This document shows, piece by piece, positions 1 to 7,000 of a stretch of 64,000 nt of DNA (the stretch's first letter is position 1; every line of letters begins with the position of its first letter). Source of the stretch: Mycolicibacterium komossense (GTDB taxonomy: Bacteria > Actinomycetota > Actinomycetes > Mycobacteriales > Mycobacteriaceae). A program made the position numbers and the translations under genes. The notes below the pieces were generated by a model, which saw only the letters and a program-made list of their open reading frames with translations, was not told where the DNA came from and searched no databases. The stretch spans positions 28,987-92,986 of the forward strand of contig NZ_JACKTY010000048.1 in assembly GCF_025822605.1 (NCBI RefSeq), written 5' to 3'.

Positions 1-1
1 T

Positions 2-1432
2 CCCGGAATTCTGATCGCAGTCCTGTGCCTGGCCGGCATCGGTGTCTCGCTGATGCAGACCCTCATCATCCCGGTGATCCCGCAACTACCGAAGCTCCTC
101 GACACCAGCCCGTCGAACGCTTCCTGGGCGATCACCGCAACCCTGCTGACGGCCGCCGTGGCCACACCGGTGTTCGGTCGCCTCGGCGATATGTACGGAC
201 CGAAGCCGATGCTGGTCGCCTGTGCGCTCGCGCTGACGGCGGGGTCGCTGACCGCGGCCCTGGCGGACTCGCTGCTGCCGGTGATCATCGGCCGGGGGTT
301 GCAAGGGTTTGGAATCCCGATCATCCCGCTGGGAATCAGCGTGCTGCGCGCCAGCGTGCCCGCGGATCGGGTCGGTTCGGCCATGGGAATGATGAGTTCA
401 TCGCTGGGTGTGGGCGGGGCGCTCGGTTTACCGCTGGCCGCGGCCATCGCCCAGCATTTCGAATGGCATGCACTGTTCTGGTTCGCCGCCGGGCTTGGCG
501 TGGCGGCGGTCTTGATGTTCACGTTCATGGTGCCCACGGTCGCCGCCCGGTCCGACGACAAGTTCGATCCGCTGGGCACAGTGCTGTTGGCGGCTGGGCT
601 CGTGACCCTGCTCGTGCCGATCACCAAGGGTGCGCAATGGGGATGGACCAGCACGACCACATGGGCGTTGTTCGGTGCCTCGGCCGCGACTTTCGTGGTG
701 TTCGGCTGCTGGCAGCTCCGTGCGTCGTCACCCATCGTCGATCTGCGAACCACCGCGCGGCGGCCGGTGCTCACGACGAATCTGGCCTCGATCGGTATCG
801 GTTTCGCGATGTTCGCCTCGTCGCTGATAGCGCCGCAGGTTCTCGAGTTACCGACGCAGACGGGTTACGGCCTCGGTCAGTCGATGTTGCAGGCGGGCCT
901 GTGGATGGCACCGGGTGGCCTGGCGATGATGGTCACTGCACCGATCGCGGCCAGGATATCCGCCCGGCGCGGGCCGAAGTTCACCCTCATCGTGGGCTGT
1001 CTGATCGTGAGCGGCGGATATCTGGCTGGACTGCAACTGTTGACGAGCCCCTCTCGAATAATGGTGATGGGCATCATCATCAGCGTGGGAGTGGGTTTTG
1101 CCTACGCGTCCATGCCGGCGCTGATCAACTCCGCGGTCCCCATCTCGGAGACCGCAGCCGCCAACGGCATCAACTCGTTGGCCCGGTCGTTGGGCACCTC
1201 GATATCCAGTGCGGTGATGGGTGCCGTGCTCGGCGGGATGACGATGTCGTTCGCGGGCCATGAATTTCCCACCTTGCGGGGCTTTCACATCGCGCTGTTC
1301 ATCGCCGCGGGTGCCGGCGTCGGTGCCGCGATATTGGCCCTGTTGATCCCCAAACCCGCCGCGCCTGCCGATCCGGCCGACGGCGTGGACGAGAGCGCGT
1401 CGGCCCTCGTCACAACTGGAACTGCGCCTTGA
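2..1432 (+). CDS. MFS drug efflux transporter, 3' part (DHA2/EmrB-like)
   Basis: The reading frame is already open at the window edge, so the gene starts upstream. The first ATG at 53 lies inside the first visible membrane helix and is not a convincing start. The product is strongly hydrophobic with about a dozen membrane segments. After the first helix pair it carries a GRLGDMYGPK loop, matching the conserved MFS loop 2-3 motif, and a GRGLQGFG helix as in DHA2-family proton-driven multidrug exporters. The role would be proton-coupled efflux at the plasma membrane; the substrate cannot be read. The last 23 bases overlap the convergent DUF3817 gene. Confidence 0.85.
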   Translation, partial: PGILIAVLCLAGIGVSLMQTLIIPVIPQLPKLLDTSPSNASWAITATLLTAAVATPVFGRLGDMYGPKPMLVACALALTAGSLTAALADSLLPVIIGRGLQGFGIPIIPLGISVLRASVPADRVGSAMGMMSSSLGVGGALGLPLAAAIAQHFEWHALFWFAAGLGVAAVLMFTFMVPTVAARSDDKFDPLGTVLLAAGLVTLLVPITKGAQWGWTSTTTWALFGASAATFVVFGCWQLRASSPIVDLRTTARRPVLTTNLASIGIGFAMFASSLIAPQVLELPTQTGYGLGQSMLQAGLWMAPGGLAMMVTAPIAARISARRGPKFTLIVGCLIVSGGYLAGLQLLTSPSRIMVMGIIISVGVGFAYASMPALINSAVPISETAAANGINSLARSLGTSISSAVMGAVLGGMTMSFAGHEFPTLRGFHIALFIAAGAGVGAAILALLIPKPAAPADPADGVDESASALVTTGTAP

Positions 1433-1775
1433 GCTTCTTGGTCTGAAAATGCTCGACGATGATGCCCAGTAGTGGGATGGTTCCTGCCAGTAGCACCCCG
1501 ATGGTCTTGCCGATCGGCCAGCGCACCTTCACGGCAAGATTCGCCGTGAACAACAGGTAGACGAAGTACACCCAGCCGTGCACGACACCAATCCAGCTCG
1601 GCGGATTATCAACCTGGACAATGTATTTCACGACCATCTCGTAACACAGCGCGATCAGCCACACGCCTGTCGCCCACGCCATCACCCGGTAGCCCAGCAG
1701 TGCCGTCCGGATCTTGTCGACGGGCGCGGCGCCGGGAACGGCGGTCCGCGCTTCTGGTGGCTCTGCTGCCGTCAT
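1410..1775 (-). CDS. DUF3817 family integral membrane protein
   Basis: A 121-residue protein with three hydrophobic segments (about residues 28-46, 65-83 and 90-110). The pattern around WIGVVHGWVYFVYLLFTANLA and the kinked W-P-IGKT segment fit the small DUF3817 membrane family common in actinobacteria, whose function is unknown. Its ATG overlaps the stop of the upstream gene by four bases (ATGA), so the two are probably translated together. The 3' end overlaps the convergent MFS gene by 23 bases. Confidence 0.75.
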   Translation of the reverse strand: MTAAEPPEARTAVPGAAPVDKIRTALLGYRVMAWATGVWLIALCYEMVVKYIVQVDNPPSWIGVVHGWVYFVYLLFTANLAVKVRWPIGKTIGVLLAGTIPLLGIIVEHFQTKKLKAQFQL

Positions 1776-2152
1776 GCGGTGGTCCTGTCCTGTCGGTCCT
1801 GATCGTTTCTGGCCAGTTCGGCCAGGTAACTGTTGTACTCCCGCAGGGCGGGATCGTCGTCGACGGCCGGCGACGAGGTGGCGGGCCGTTGCGGCAGCAG
1901 CCCCTCGGGGATCTGGGTCCTTGAGGTATCGGACGGTGCCGGCGGTGCCTCTTCATAGCGGACGAACTTGCGGTAGGCGTACACACAGAAACCGGCGAAG
2001 AATGGCCACTGCAGCGCGTAGCCGAGGTTCTGAAACGAGCCCGAATTCGACTCGAAGCGGGTCCACTGCCACCAGGCCAGCGCCAGGCAGCCGCAGGCAG
2101 CGATGATCACCAGCGCGATCATCGGCCATCTCCGACGGCTTGTAGTGGACAC
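1772..2152 (-). CDS. Small two-helix membrane protein, unknown function
   Basis: 126 residues starting at GTG. There are hydrophobic stretches at about residues 10-28 and 45-62, then a charged, Pro-rich cytoplasmic tail ending in REYNSYLAELAR. It resembles small conserved mycobacterial membrane proteins with no assigned role. It is the first gene of a two-gene minus-strand unit with the DUF3817 gene (ATGA overlap). The GTG sits directly beside a GAGGGG run, leaving almost no spacer, so a slightly different start is possible. Confidence 0.65.
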   Translation of the reverse strand: MSTTSRRRWPMIALVIIAACGCLALAWWQWTRFESNSGSFQNLGYALQWPFFAGFCVYAYRKFVRYEEAPPAPSDTSRTQIPEGLLPQRPATSSPAVDDDPALREYNSYLAELARNDQDRQDRTTA

Positions 2153-2425
2153 CCCTCGACGGTACCGGTTGGCCGCATTCCGGCGGAATCACAGGTTGGT
2201 CTGTCAGGTCTGGCTGCGGCGCGGATTCGGGCCCGACGATGTTCGTCGATTCACAACAAGCCAGGACGATGTCAAGGTGCTTCCTAATCCAGCGCCACCC
2301 GTGGTCGCCACACACGCCGACTACCTGAGATGGACCCGTCGCCGAGGGGCTGGCCCGTATGCCGTCGAACCAGAGGGCACCACCGGCGAGGTTGCGCGGT
2401 CGGAGTCGGTAGGATCAGCGTCATT

Positions 2426-2509
2426 GCGGGCGTGGCGGAATTGGTAGACGCCATGGCTTTAGGTGCCATTGCTTGAAAGAGCGTGGGGGTTCGAGTCCCT
2501 CCGCCCGCA
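2426..2509 (+). tRNA. tRNA-Leu (anticodon UAG)
   Basis: The cloverleaf was traced by eye. The acceptor arms GCGGGCG (2426-2432) and CGCCCGC (2502-2508) pair perfectly. The D arm is GCG/CGC, and the anticodon stem ATGGC/GCCAT encloses loop TTTAGGT with anticodon TAG. A long variable arm follows (class II, as expected for Leu), then T stem GGGGG/CCCTC around TTCGAGT. The discriminator base is A and CCA is not encoded. A TAGGAT -10-like hexamer lies at 2410-2415, so the primary transcript would have only a few extra 5' bases. Confidence 0.95.
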
Positions 2510-2648
2510 CTACGGATTGCTTACTGCAATCAGCGCGAGCGCGAACAGCCTGGATCGGGTCGTGCGATCGAGTCCGCGGCACCGTGCCGCACACTCCTGC
2601 TCCTCACGATGCAGCTGTATCAGTCGGCGTAAGCGCAACCGGAGCGGC

Positions 2649-3164
2649 TCATGGCAGTGAGACCGGCTCCGGCTGGCCTTTGGTTTCTTTGGTCGTGGTG
2701 ACGTCTCGGCATTCGCCGTAGAACATGACCTCGGGGTTGGGATCGCTGGCGTTTTGTGGGCCGAAGACGGCTACGACATTGTTCTTCTGGAGGACGGTGC
2801 CGTGGGATTGGAAATCGGGGTCGCCTGTCCAGCCAGAGGCTTTGAGATGATCTGTCATCTGGGCGATTTGGGCCTTCGAGTCATCGAACGTCGGTGCCGC
2901 GGGGTATGCGATCCGCAGTTGACCGCGGAATGGCGGGTCGCCCTGGTCGTTACAGGAGGCGTGCCAGAACGCCCCATCGACCACGTGAAGATCGAGAGTG
3001 GTGACGACTTCGCGTCCGGCATCCATGACCTGGGCCCTGGATTGATCTGGTGTCAGGGGATCGGACACCTTGTCGACATCGGATTTCATGACTCCACATC
3101 CTGAGAGAGACACGGCGACCGTTGCTGCCGCCAGTAGTTGGGCTATGCGGACACTTCGCTTCAA
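2649..3164 (-). CDS. Lipoprotein encoded behind a T7SS-type hydrolase
   Basis: I place the start at TTG 3164 because GGAGG stands 7 bases upstream; a longer frame to 3209 would run back into the preceding gene. The resulting 171-residue protein has a short basic N-terminus, a hydrophobic helix and a lipobox L20-S21-G22-C23, so it should be lipid-anchored on the outer face of the plasma membrane. The mature part has Cys residues near a WHASCNDQGDPPF stretch and a FYGEC motif, but I recognise no enzyme family. The start lies 16 bases after the hydrolase stop, so the two are co-transcribed. By analogy with toxin loci it could be an immunity protein; this is inference. Confidence 0.75.
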   Translation of the reverse strand: MKRSVRIAQLLAAATVAVSLSGCGVMKSDVDKVSDPLTPDQSRAQVMDAGREVVTTLDLHVVDGAFWHASCNDQGDPPFRGQLRIAYPAAPTFDDSKAQIAQMTDHLKASGWTGDPDFQSHGTVLQKNNVVAVFGPQNASDPNPEVMFYGECRDVTTTKETKGQPEPVSLP

Positions 3165-3180
3165 TTCGAGGCCTCCGTCA

Positions 3181-4875
3181 TCAGTGGTAGTGCCCCGAGG
3201 TGGGGGCACGGTACAACTCGGGGTCGCTGGGCAACCCGAGTTCGGCCATCAGCTCATTGCGGTGCAGTGCGGTCATGCCGTCGTGTTCGAGGGCGTCACC
3301 GTGTCCGGAGACGATATCGGCCATGCTGAACAGCGACTCACTCCCAGGGTCGTAGTAGTGGCTGTGGTCGTTGAAGGTGAGTCCCGGTACCTCGGCTTTG
3401 AACCGCGTGGACCCGAAGTCGTCGACCGACGGATCAGCTCCCAGCGCCAGGTTGACGCCGGTGCCCGGTAGATGGACCTGTGGTAGGCCGCCCAGTTGGG
3501 TGATCGGGTCGGTCGAGGCGGCACCGACGTAGACGTGGCCACCTGGTGCGAGATGGAAGTCGGCCGCGCTCTTGGCCATATCTGTTCCAGGGCAACCGAT
3601 CAGGACTACGTCGTTGGCATGCATGCCGTAGCCGGCCGCGGCATCGGCCACGGTCGTCGATCCGTAGGAGTGCCCCATGACCGTCACGTGCGAGGTGCCG
3701 CCGTCATGAGTTGCGTTGAGGCCATTGACGTCTGAGGCCAGCAGGGCGCCCCCTTCGTGGGCCAGCGACGTCTGCGCCACCTGCGGGTCGGTGAGATCGT
3801 CGGGCGCGTTGTACCCCATCCACGCCACCACGGCGGTGCTTCTGCCCGGGTCGGCGTTCTTGGCTTCGGTGTACAGGTTGGTCGAATCGTCAGCGCTGAG
3901 CCAGCCTTCGGTGACGCTGTGGCTGGTGCCCGGTACGACGACGGTGGTGTTGTCGGCCTTGTCCGGGTTCCCGATGGCGACTGCTGCGCGGCCTTGGCCG
4001 TTGAACCTGTCTGGTTGATACACCTGGAGAAACGTCTGCGCGCCAGTCTTGGCCTGGTCGGCAGCCAGAGCTTGATCGACCTTGACCGCATTGGTGTAGC
4101 GGGTGACGTCATTGGGGGTGGCGCCGTATCGGAAAGGGTCGTCGAGAACGTCTTGCGCCGAGACGCCGTGCCGAGTGGCGGCCTCCTGGATGTTCTCGAT
4201 GTCGTTGCGCATAACTCGCTGGTTGGCGTCATCGCGGGCGTCGACCGGGATGCCATTGAGGTTGCCGATGAATTCGGGATTGTCGCGAAGTTGGGCCTGC
4301 TGCTGTTCGGGGGTGAGCGACTTCCACCATTTGTTGACGTCTTCGGGTTTCGTCGTTTCAGGCGGTGGATAGGGTGTCGGCGCCGCCGCGGGTATCGGCG
4401 CCTTGCCGTCTGCCATGGTGATGGCGGCAGCGAGTTCGGCATCGACGTTGTTGGCTTCGGCGAGGATCGCGTTCAGCCGGGCTTGCATGGACGACAGGTC
4501 GGAGGTGAGGCCTGTGAATCCCGGTCCGGCGACCACGCTGCTGGTGGTCGGATCGATATCCATCTTTGCCGAGTGTGCAGCGTCCTCCAGGTTTCGCAGC
4601 TCGACTTTGACCTTTTCGATGTCTTGGGCCGCTTTCTGTGCGGCCTGGGCCACGGCGAGCGCTTCCTGGGCATGGGCGTCAAGATCGACCCGAGTCTTTC
4701 CAATCGCGTCTCGTGCGGCGTCAGCGGCGACGCCGCCCCACGTCTGAAAGGCCGGCAGCTGTTCCATGGCTTGGGCGGCCTGCGTCGCCGCCCCGCTTCG
4801 TGCCGATGCTGCGTGAAACACCTCGCGGACTGCTTCCGGATCCCAACGCTCGATATCGGCAACGCCGAGCGTCAC
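3181..4875 (-). CDS. T7SS-type helical N-domain / DUF1023 alpha-beta hydrolase
   Basis: The GTG start at 4875 overlaps the stop of the upstream gene (GTGA), giving 564 residues; a longer frame to 5016 lies inside that gene. Residues 1-155 are Ala-rich helices with a W46-G-G turn, like the helical hairpins of WXG100/LXG secretion domains. A Pro-rich linker (about 159-175) follows, then a DUF1023-type alpha/beta hydrolase domain (about 280-515). The nucleophile elbow is G401-H-S-Y-G-S406, with candidate Asp456 (STDP) and His504/506 (NDHSHYYD). Such proteins are esterase- or lipase-like; the substrate is unknown. The layout suggests a type VII secreted hydrolase with the small upstream gene as partner. 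Confidence 0.85.
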   Translation of the reverse strand: MTLGVADIERWDPEAVREVFHAASARSGAATQAAQAMEQLPAFQTWGGVAADAARDAIGKTRVDLDAHAQEALAVAQAAQKAAQDIEKVKVELRNLEDAAHSAKMDIDPTTSSVVAGPGFTGLTSDLSSMQARLNAILAEANNVDAELAAAITMADGKAPIPAAAPTPYPPPETTKPEDVNKWWKSLTPEQQQAQLRDNPEFIGNLNGIPVDARDDANQRVMRNDIENIQEAATRHGVSAQDVLDDPFRYGATPNDVTRYTNAVKVDQALAADQAKTGAQTFLQVYQPDRFNGQGRAAVAIGNPDKADNTTVVVPGTSHSVTEGWLSADDSTNLYTEAKNADPGRSTAVVAWMGYNAPDDLTDPQVAQTSLAHEGGALLASDVNGLNATHDGGTSHVTVMGHSYGSTTVADAAAGYGMHANDVVLIGCPGTDMAKSAADFHLAPGGHVYVGAASTDPITQLGGLPQVHLPGTGVNLALGADPSVDDFGSTRFKAEVPGLTFNDHSHYYDPGSESLFSMADIVSGHGDALEHDGMTALHRNELMAELGLPSDPELYRAPTSGHYH

Positions 4876-5189
4876 GGGTCGCCCGGGTGCTTGTAGACGG
4901 CATCGAGGTCTTCGGCGTTCTGATTGTCCATGTCGGCGAACGACAAACCACTTGTCCGCAGCGCTTCGGCGTGGGAGTAGAGGCGGGTGGTAAGGGTTGT
5001 TGTGAGGGTGGCCCACTCGCCGGCTTTGGCGGTCATCGCCGTCTGTGATTGCCCCGCCCAGCTGAACAGTGACGATTCGATGGCGCTGTCGGCCGCGGAG
5101 TGTGTGACGAAAACGTTCTGTGAGTGATCGTCGGCAATGGCTCCAGAGGCGATGAGATGCTCTGGAACAGATCTCAGCGGGTCGGTCAT
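4872..5189 (-). CDS. EspC/WXG100-like type VII secretion partner protein
   Basis: The ATG at 5189 is chosen for its AGGGGAA ribosome site; the open frame extends nine codons further upstream without support. The 105-residue product is predicted to be mostly two helices, with a WXG-type turn (W44-A-G46) between them and a Y71-S-H-A-E75 element matching the YxxxD/E secretion signal. These are hallmarks of small ESX/T7SS substrates or chaperone-like partners that pair with a larger helical effector. It overlaps the hydrolase gene by four bases, implying coupled translation and probably a one-to-one complex. Confidence 0.8.
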   Translation of the reverse strand: MTDPLRSVPEHLIASGAIADDHSQNVFVTHSAADSAIESSLFSWAGQSQTAMTAKAGEWATLTTTLTTRLYSHAEALRTSGLSFADMDNQNAEDLDAVYKHPGDP

Positions 5190-5508
5190 GTATTCCCCTA
5201 AATTACCGTCCAGCAAACAGCTGATGAAGCGAACCTACCACCGGGCGGTTGGGCGGTTCACCGCCGAAATCGAGCGAATCGAAGGCTCTGACCGCCTCAT
5301 GTGCGTTCGGCAGGCAGTCCGATAGGTGCGTCGCCGGACAGCGGGTTGCGCCAGCTGCGATCAGGCGCCCTGCGCGTCATCTCTGTGTGTGATCGATTGC
5401 CCTCTGGTGCAACCACTTTGCGCAAGCCCGCGCGGGGATCAACTCGTTTGTCCACAGGCCACGCGCACCGGCACACCTCATGTCGGCTGACGTAGGTATC
5501 TTCCGGCC
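5190..5508. other. Intergenic gap (divergent promoters)
   Basis: About 320 bases between divergent genes with no convincing coding frame. It holds the inverted repeat GGCGGT-TC-ACCGCC at 5252-5265, about 60 bases upstream of the EspC-like gene, a plausible regulator site for the T7SS-like cassette. On the plus strand a TATCTT -10-like hexamer at 5497-5502 ends six bases before the ATG of the next gene, consistent with leaderless transcription. Confidence 0.4.
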
Positions 5509-6687
5509 ATGGTGGACAAACTCAAACGTAGATCAGCCAAACGGGCCCGGCGTGCCGCTCGGCGCCGAAATGCCCGCCGCGGGACAAGCGCACCGTCAGG
5601 GGCGGCTGAACAGCCTCCTCAGGAAATGTCGCTTGTCGACAGAGTGCGCCGAGCGGTGGGCGATGGTGAGCCGGCGGAGCTGTTCAGCTTGGTGAGCTTG
5701 ATGATCGAGGCTTGCTCGCCGGAGTCAACTCTGCCGCGGCGACGGGGCTGGGACATCACCCACAGTCTCGATGACTTCGTCGCCGCCTTCATCGAACTCA
5801 AGTCGCCTGAGACCACGGCGCTATTGGCATTGCTCAGCGAACTGTCACGGACTGATGACGCGCTGAAAGGTCACTGCCGCCGTGAACTCGACAAACGCGA
5901 CGACGCGCTACCCGTCTGGCTCGCCGAGCTTGCCCGGACCGAGGTGTACCGGGTGATGCGAAGAGCGCACGTACTCGGCGACGGCGACCAGCTGCTGTTG
6001 GGGGTACGTCTTGCGGACCGTCGAGAACTGACCTTCGCGGTGTATGTCGACCACCTGGCGTTGTCGCGCATCACTGAAGCACTTCTTTTGGCGAGACCAC
6101 TGGCTACGGTGCGCGACATCGCCGAAGCGGGTGGTGATCGTGACACCGCCTTCGCCGAATTCGGTCCGGCCGACGCCAGGGCGTATTTGGAGAAGGCGCT
6201 CGATAACCCCCTTTCGGATATCGCGTTCGGCGATTCGGAGCACTGGCCGGAATCCCGCGCGCTGCTGAGGTGGCTCGTTCGGTTGTTGCCGGATGGCGGT
6301 TCGCTTGTTCCTCAGCAAGAGTCGACCGAAGTGCTCGAACGCTTCTTCGCGTCGTGGGCCGGAGCGCCCTTCACAGGTGGGGACTACGAGGTACTCCTGG
6401 AGAACTTCGTGGACCAGGGCACCCGTGATCCCCTGCGATGGAGTGCAGAACGCCTCAGGCAATTGCTCAAGCGTCCCGACTATGACGATCGCCTCGAGCT
6501 GACGGCCCAGCTCAATGCTCCCGCTCTGCTGCGCGCTTACGTGCCATTTGCTCACGCGGAAAGCGAAATTCGACACCAACTGACCGCCGAGGCCATCGCG
6601 GTCATCGATGCCATGGCCGACAGTTATCGGAACGCTGTGTTGGCGGATGCGCGTCGGTACGACTGTTTCGACGAAGACGAGGCCTGA
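5509..6687 (+). CDS. Hypothetical protein, Arg-rich N-terminus, helical
   Basis: 392 residues that I do not recognise. The first 30 residues are extremely basic (Lys/Arg about every second position), followed by a long soluble, helix-rich, acidic-basic body without membrane segments, signal peptide or obvious catalytic motif. The basic tail could bind nucleic acid or acidic lipid; that is inference. No good ribosome site precedes the ATG, while a -10-like TATCTT ends at 5502, so a leaderless mRNA is likely. It ends about 70 bases before the aroF leader region and is not obviously linked to it. Confidence 0.7.
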   Translation: MVDKLKRRSAKRARRAARRRNARRGTSAPSGAAEQPPQEMSLVDRVRRAVGDGEPAELFSLVSLMIEACSPESTLPRRRGWDITHSLDDFVAAFIELKSPETTALLALLSELSRTDDALKGHCRRELDKRDDALPVWLAELARTEVYRVMRRAHVLGDGDQLLLGVRLADRRELTFAVYVDHLALSRITEALLLARPLATVRDIAEAGGDRDTAFAEFGPADARAYLEKALDNPLSDIAFGDSEHWPESRALLRWLVRLLPDGGSLVPQQESTEVLERFFASWAGAPFTGGDYEVLLENFVDQGTRDPLRWSAERLRQLLKRPDYDDRLELTAQLNAPALLRAYVPFAHAESEIRHQLTAEAIAVIDAMADSYRNAVLADARRYDCFDEDEA

Positions 6688-6757
6688 GGCGGGCCAGCTG
6701 TCGCCGGTGGCGCCGCCGAGGTGCGATTACTTGGCGATAGCCGTGCCTCTCCCGACA

Positions 6758-6789
6758 GCCCCGGGTTGGCCAAGCCGAGCGCCCGGGGC
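6758..6789. repeat. Inverted repeat upstream of aroF leader
   Basis: Arms GCCCCGGG (6758-6765) and CCCGGGGC (6782-6789) pair perfectly across a 16-base loop. It follows the stop of the upstream gene, so it may be that gene's terminator, although no T-run follows. It also overlaps the presumed -35 region of the aroF leader promoter, so a regulator-binding role is possible. Confidence 0.5.
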
Positions 6790-6796
6790 GTAGGGT
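6766..6796 (+). promoter_or_regulatory. Probable promoter of the aroF leader transcript
   Basis: TTGGCC at 6766-6771 and TAGGGT (TANNNT -10 pattern of mycobacterial sigma-A promoters) at 6791-6796 are 19 bases apart. The expected transcription start, about seven to eight bases after the -10, falls at 6803-6804, exactly on the GTG of the leader ORF. The leader peptide would then be translated from a leaderless mRNA. The -35 match and spacing are weak. Confidence 0.45.
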
Positions 6797-6803
6797 GGCT
6801 TGC

Positions 6804-6875
6804 GTGAACATCGGCGCGCGCTGCTATTGGCGCTTTATCTCGGCTCCGGGCGGAGCCGCGGATAGGGCGATCTAG
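6804..6875 (+). CDS. Aromatic-amino-acid leader peptide (attenuator control ORF)
   Basis: A 23-codon frame, GTG to TAG, too short for ordinary gene calling. Codons 8-11 are TAT TGG CGC TTT, i.e. Tyr-Trp-Arg-Phe, just after a Cys codon: one of each aromatic amino acid in four codons. It lies between a promoter-like element and a strong terminator, with the DAHP synthase gene downstream. This is the arrangement of classical ribosome-mediated attenuators, and a leader-peptide attenuator (aroR) is known upstream of Corynebacterium aroF. Low charged tRNA-Tyr/Trp/Phe would stall the ribosome here and favour read-through into aroF. Function is inferred; the codon pattern and position are seen directly. 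Confidence 0.75.
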   Translation: MNIGARCYWRFISAPGGAADRAI

Positions 6876-6902
6876 ACCCTGCGCACCACGCCACCCGGAG
6901 CC
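6842..6902 (+). promoter_or_regulatory. Alternative RNA pairing arms of the aroF attenuator
   Basis: Arm A GGCTCCGGG (6842-6850) can pair with the adjacent GGAGCC (6852-6857) in a tight hairpin, or fully with CCCGGAGCC (6894-6902), which ends two bases before the terminator stem. Arm A lies in leader codons just 3' of the Tyr-Trp-Arg-Phe codons, where a moving or stalled ribosome would mask or free it. CTGCT at 6821-6825 could also pair with AGCAG of the terminator. Which pairing is the true antiterminator cannot be settled by eye. Confidence 0.6.
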
Positions 6903-6904
6903 CC

Positions 6905-6938
6905 AGCAGTGACCATACGGTCGCTGCTTTCGTTATTT
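6905..6938 (+). terminator. Intrinsic terminator in aroF 5' leader
   Basis: A 10-bp stem, AGCAGTGACC (6905-6914) with GGTCGCTGCT (6919-6928), one G-T wobble, a 4-base ATAC loop, followed by TTTCGTTATTT. It sits 63 bases before the aroF start codon and after the leader ORF, so it would stop transcription before the gene unless antitermination occurs. Confidence 0.8.
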
Positions 6939-7000
6939 CAGGGCACCGGAGAGGCCGCGGGTATGCCCTGAGAACCACTCAGAGGAAGCCCGAACGCATC

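Noticed and set aside
25..1263. Long overlapping frame across the MFS gene
   Set aside because: Arg/Gly/His-rich translation without domains is a high-GC shadow; the membrane-protein frame is clearly the real one.
2496..2504. tRNA-Leu 3' end as an attachment site; TCCCTCCGC recurs at 53656-53664
   Set aside because: Only nine bases match, the copies are 51 kb apart, and no integrase or excisionase lies between them.
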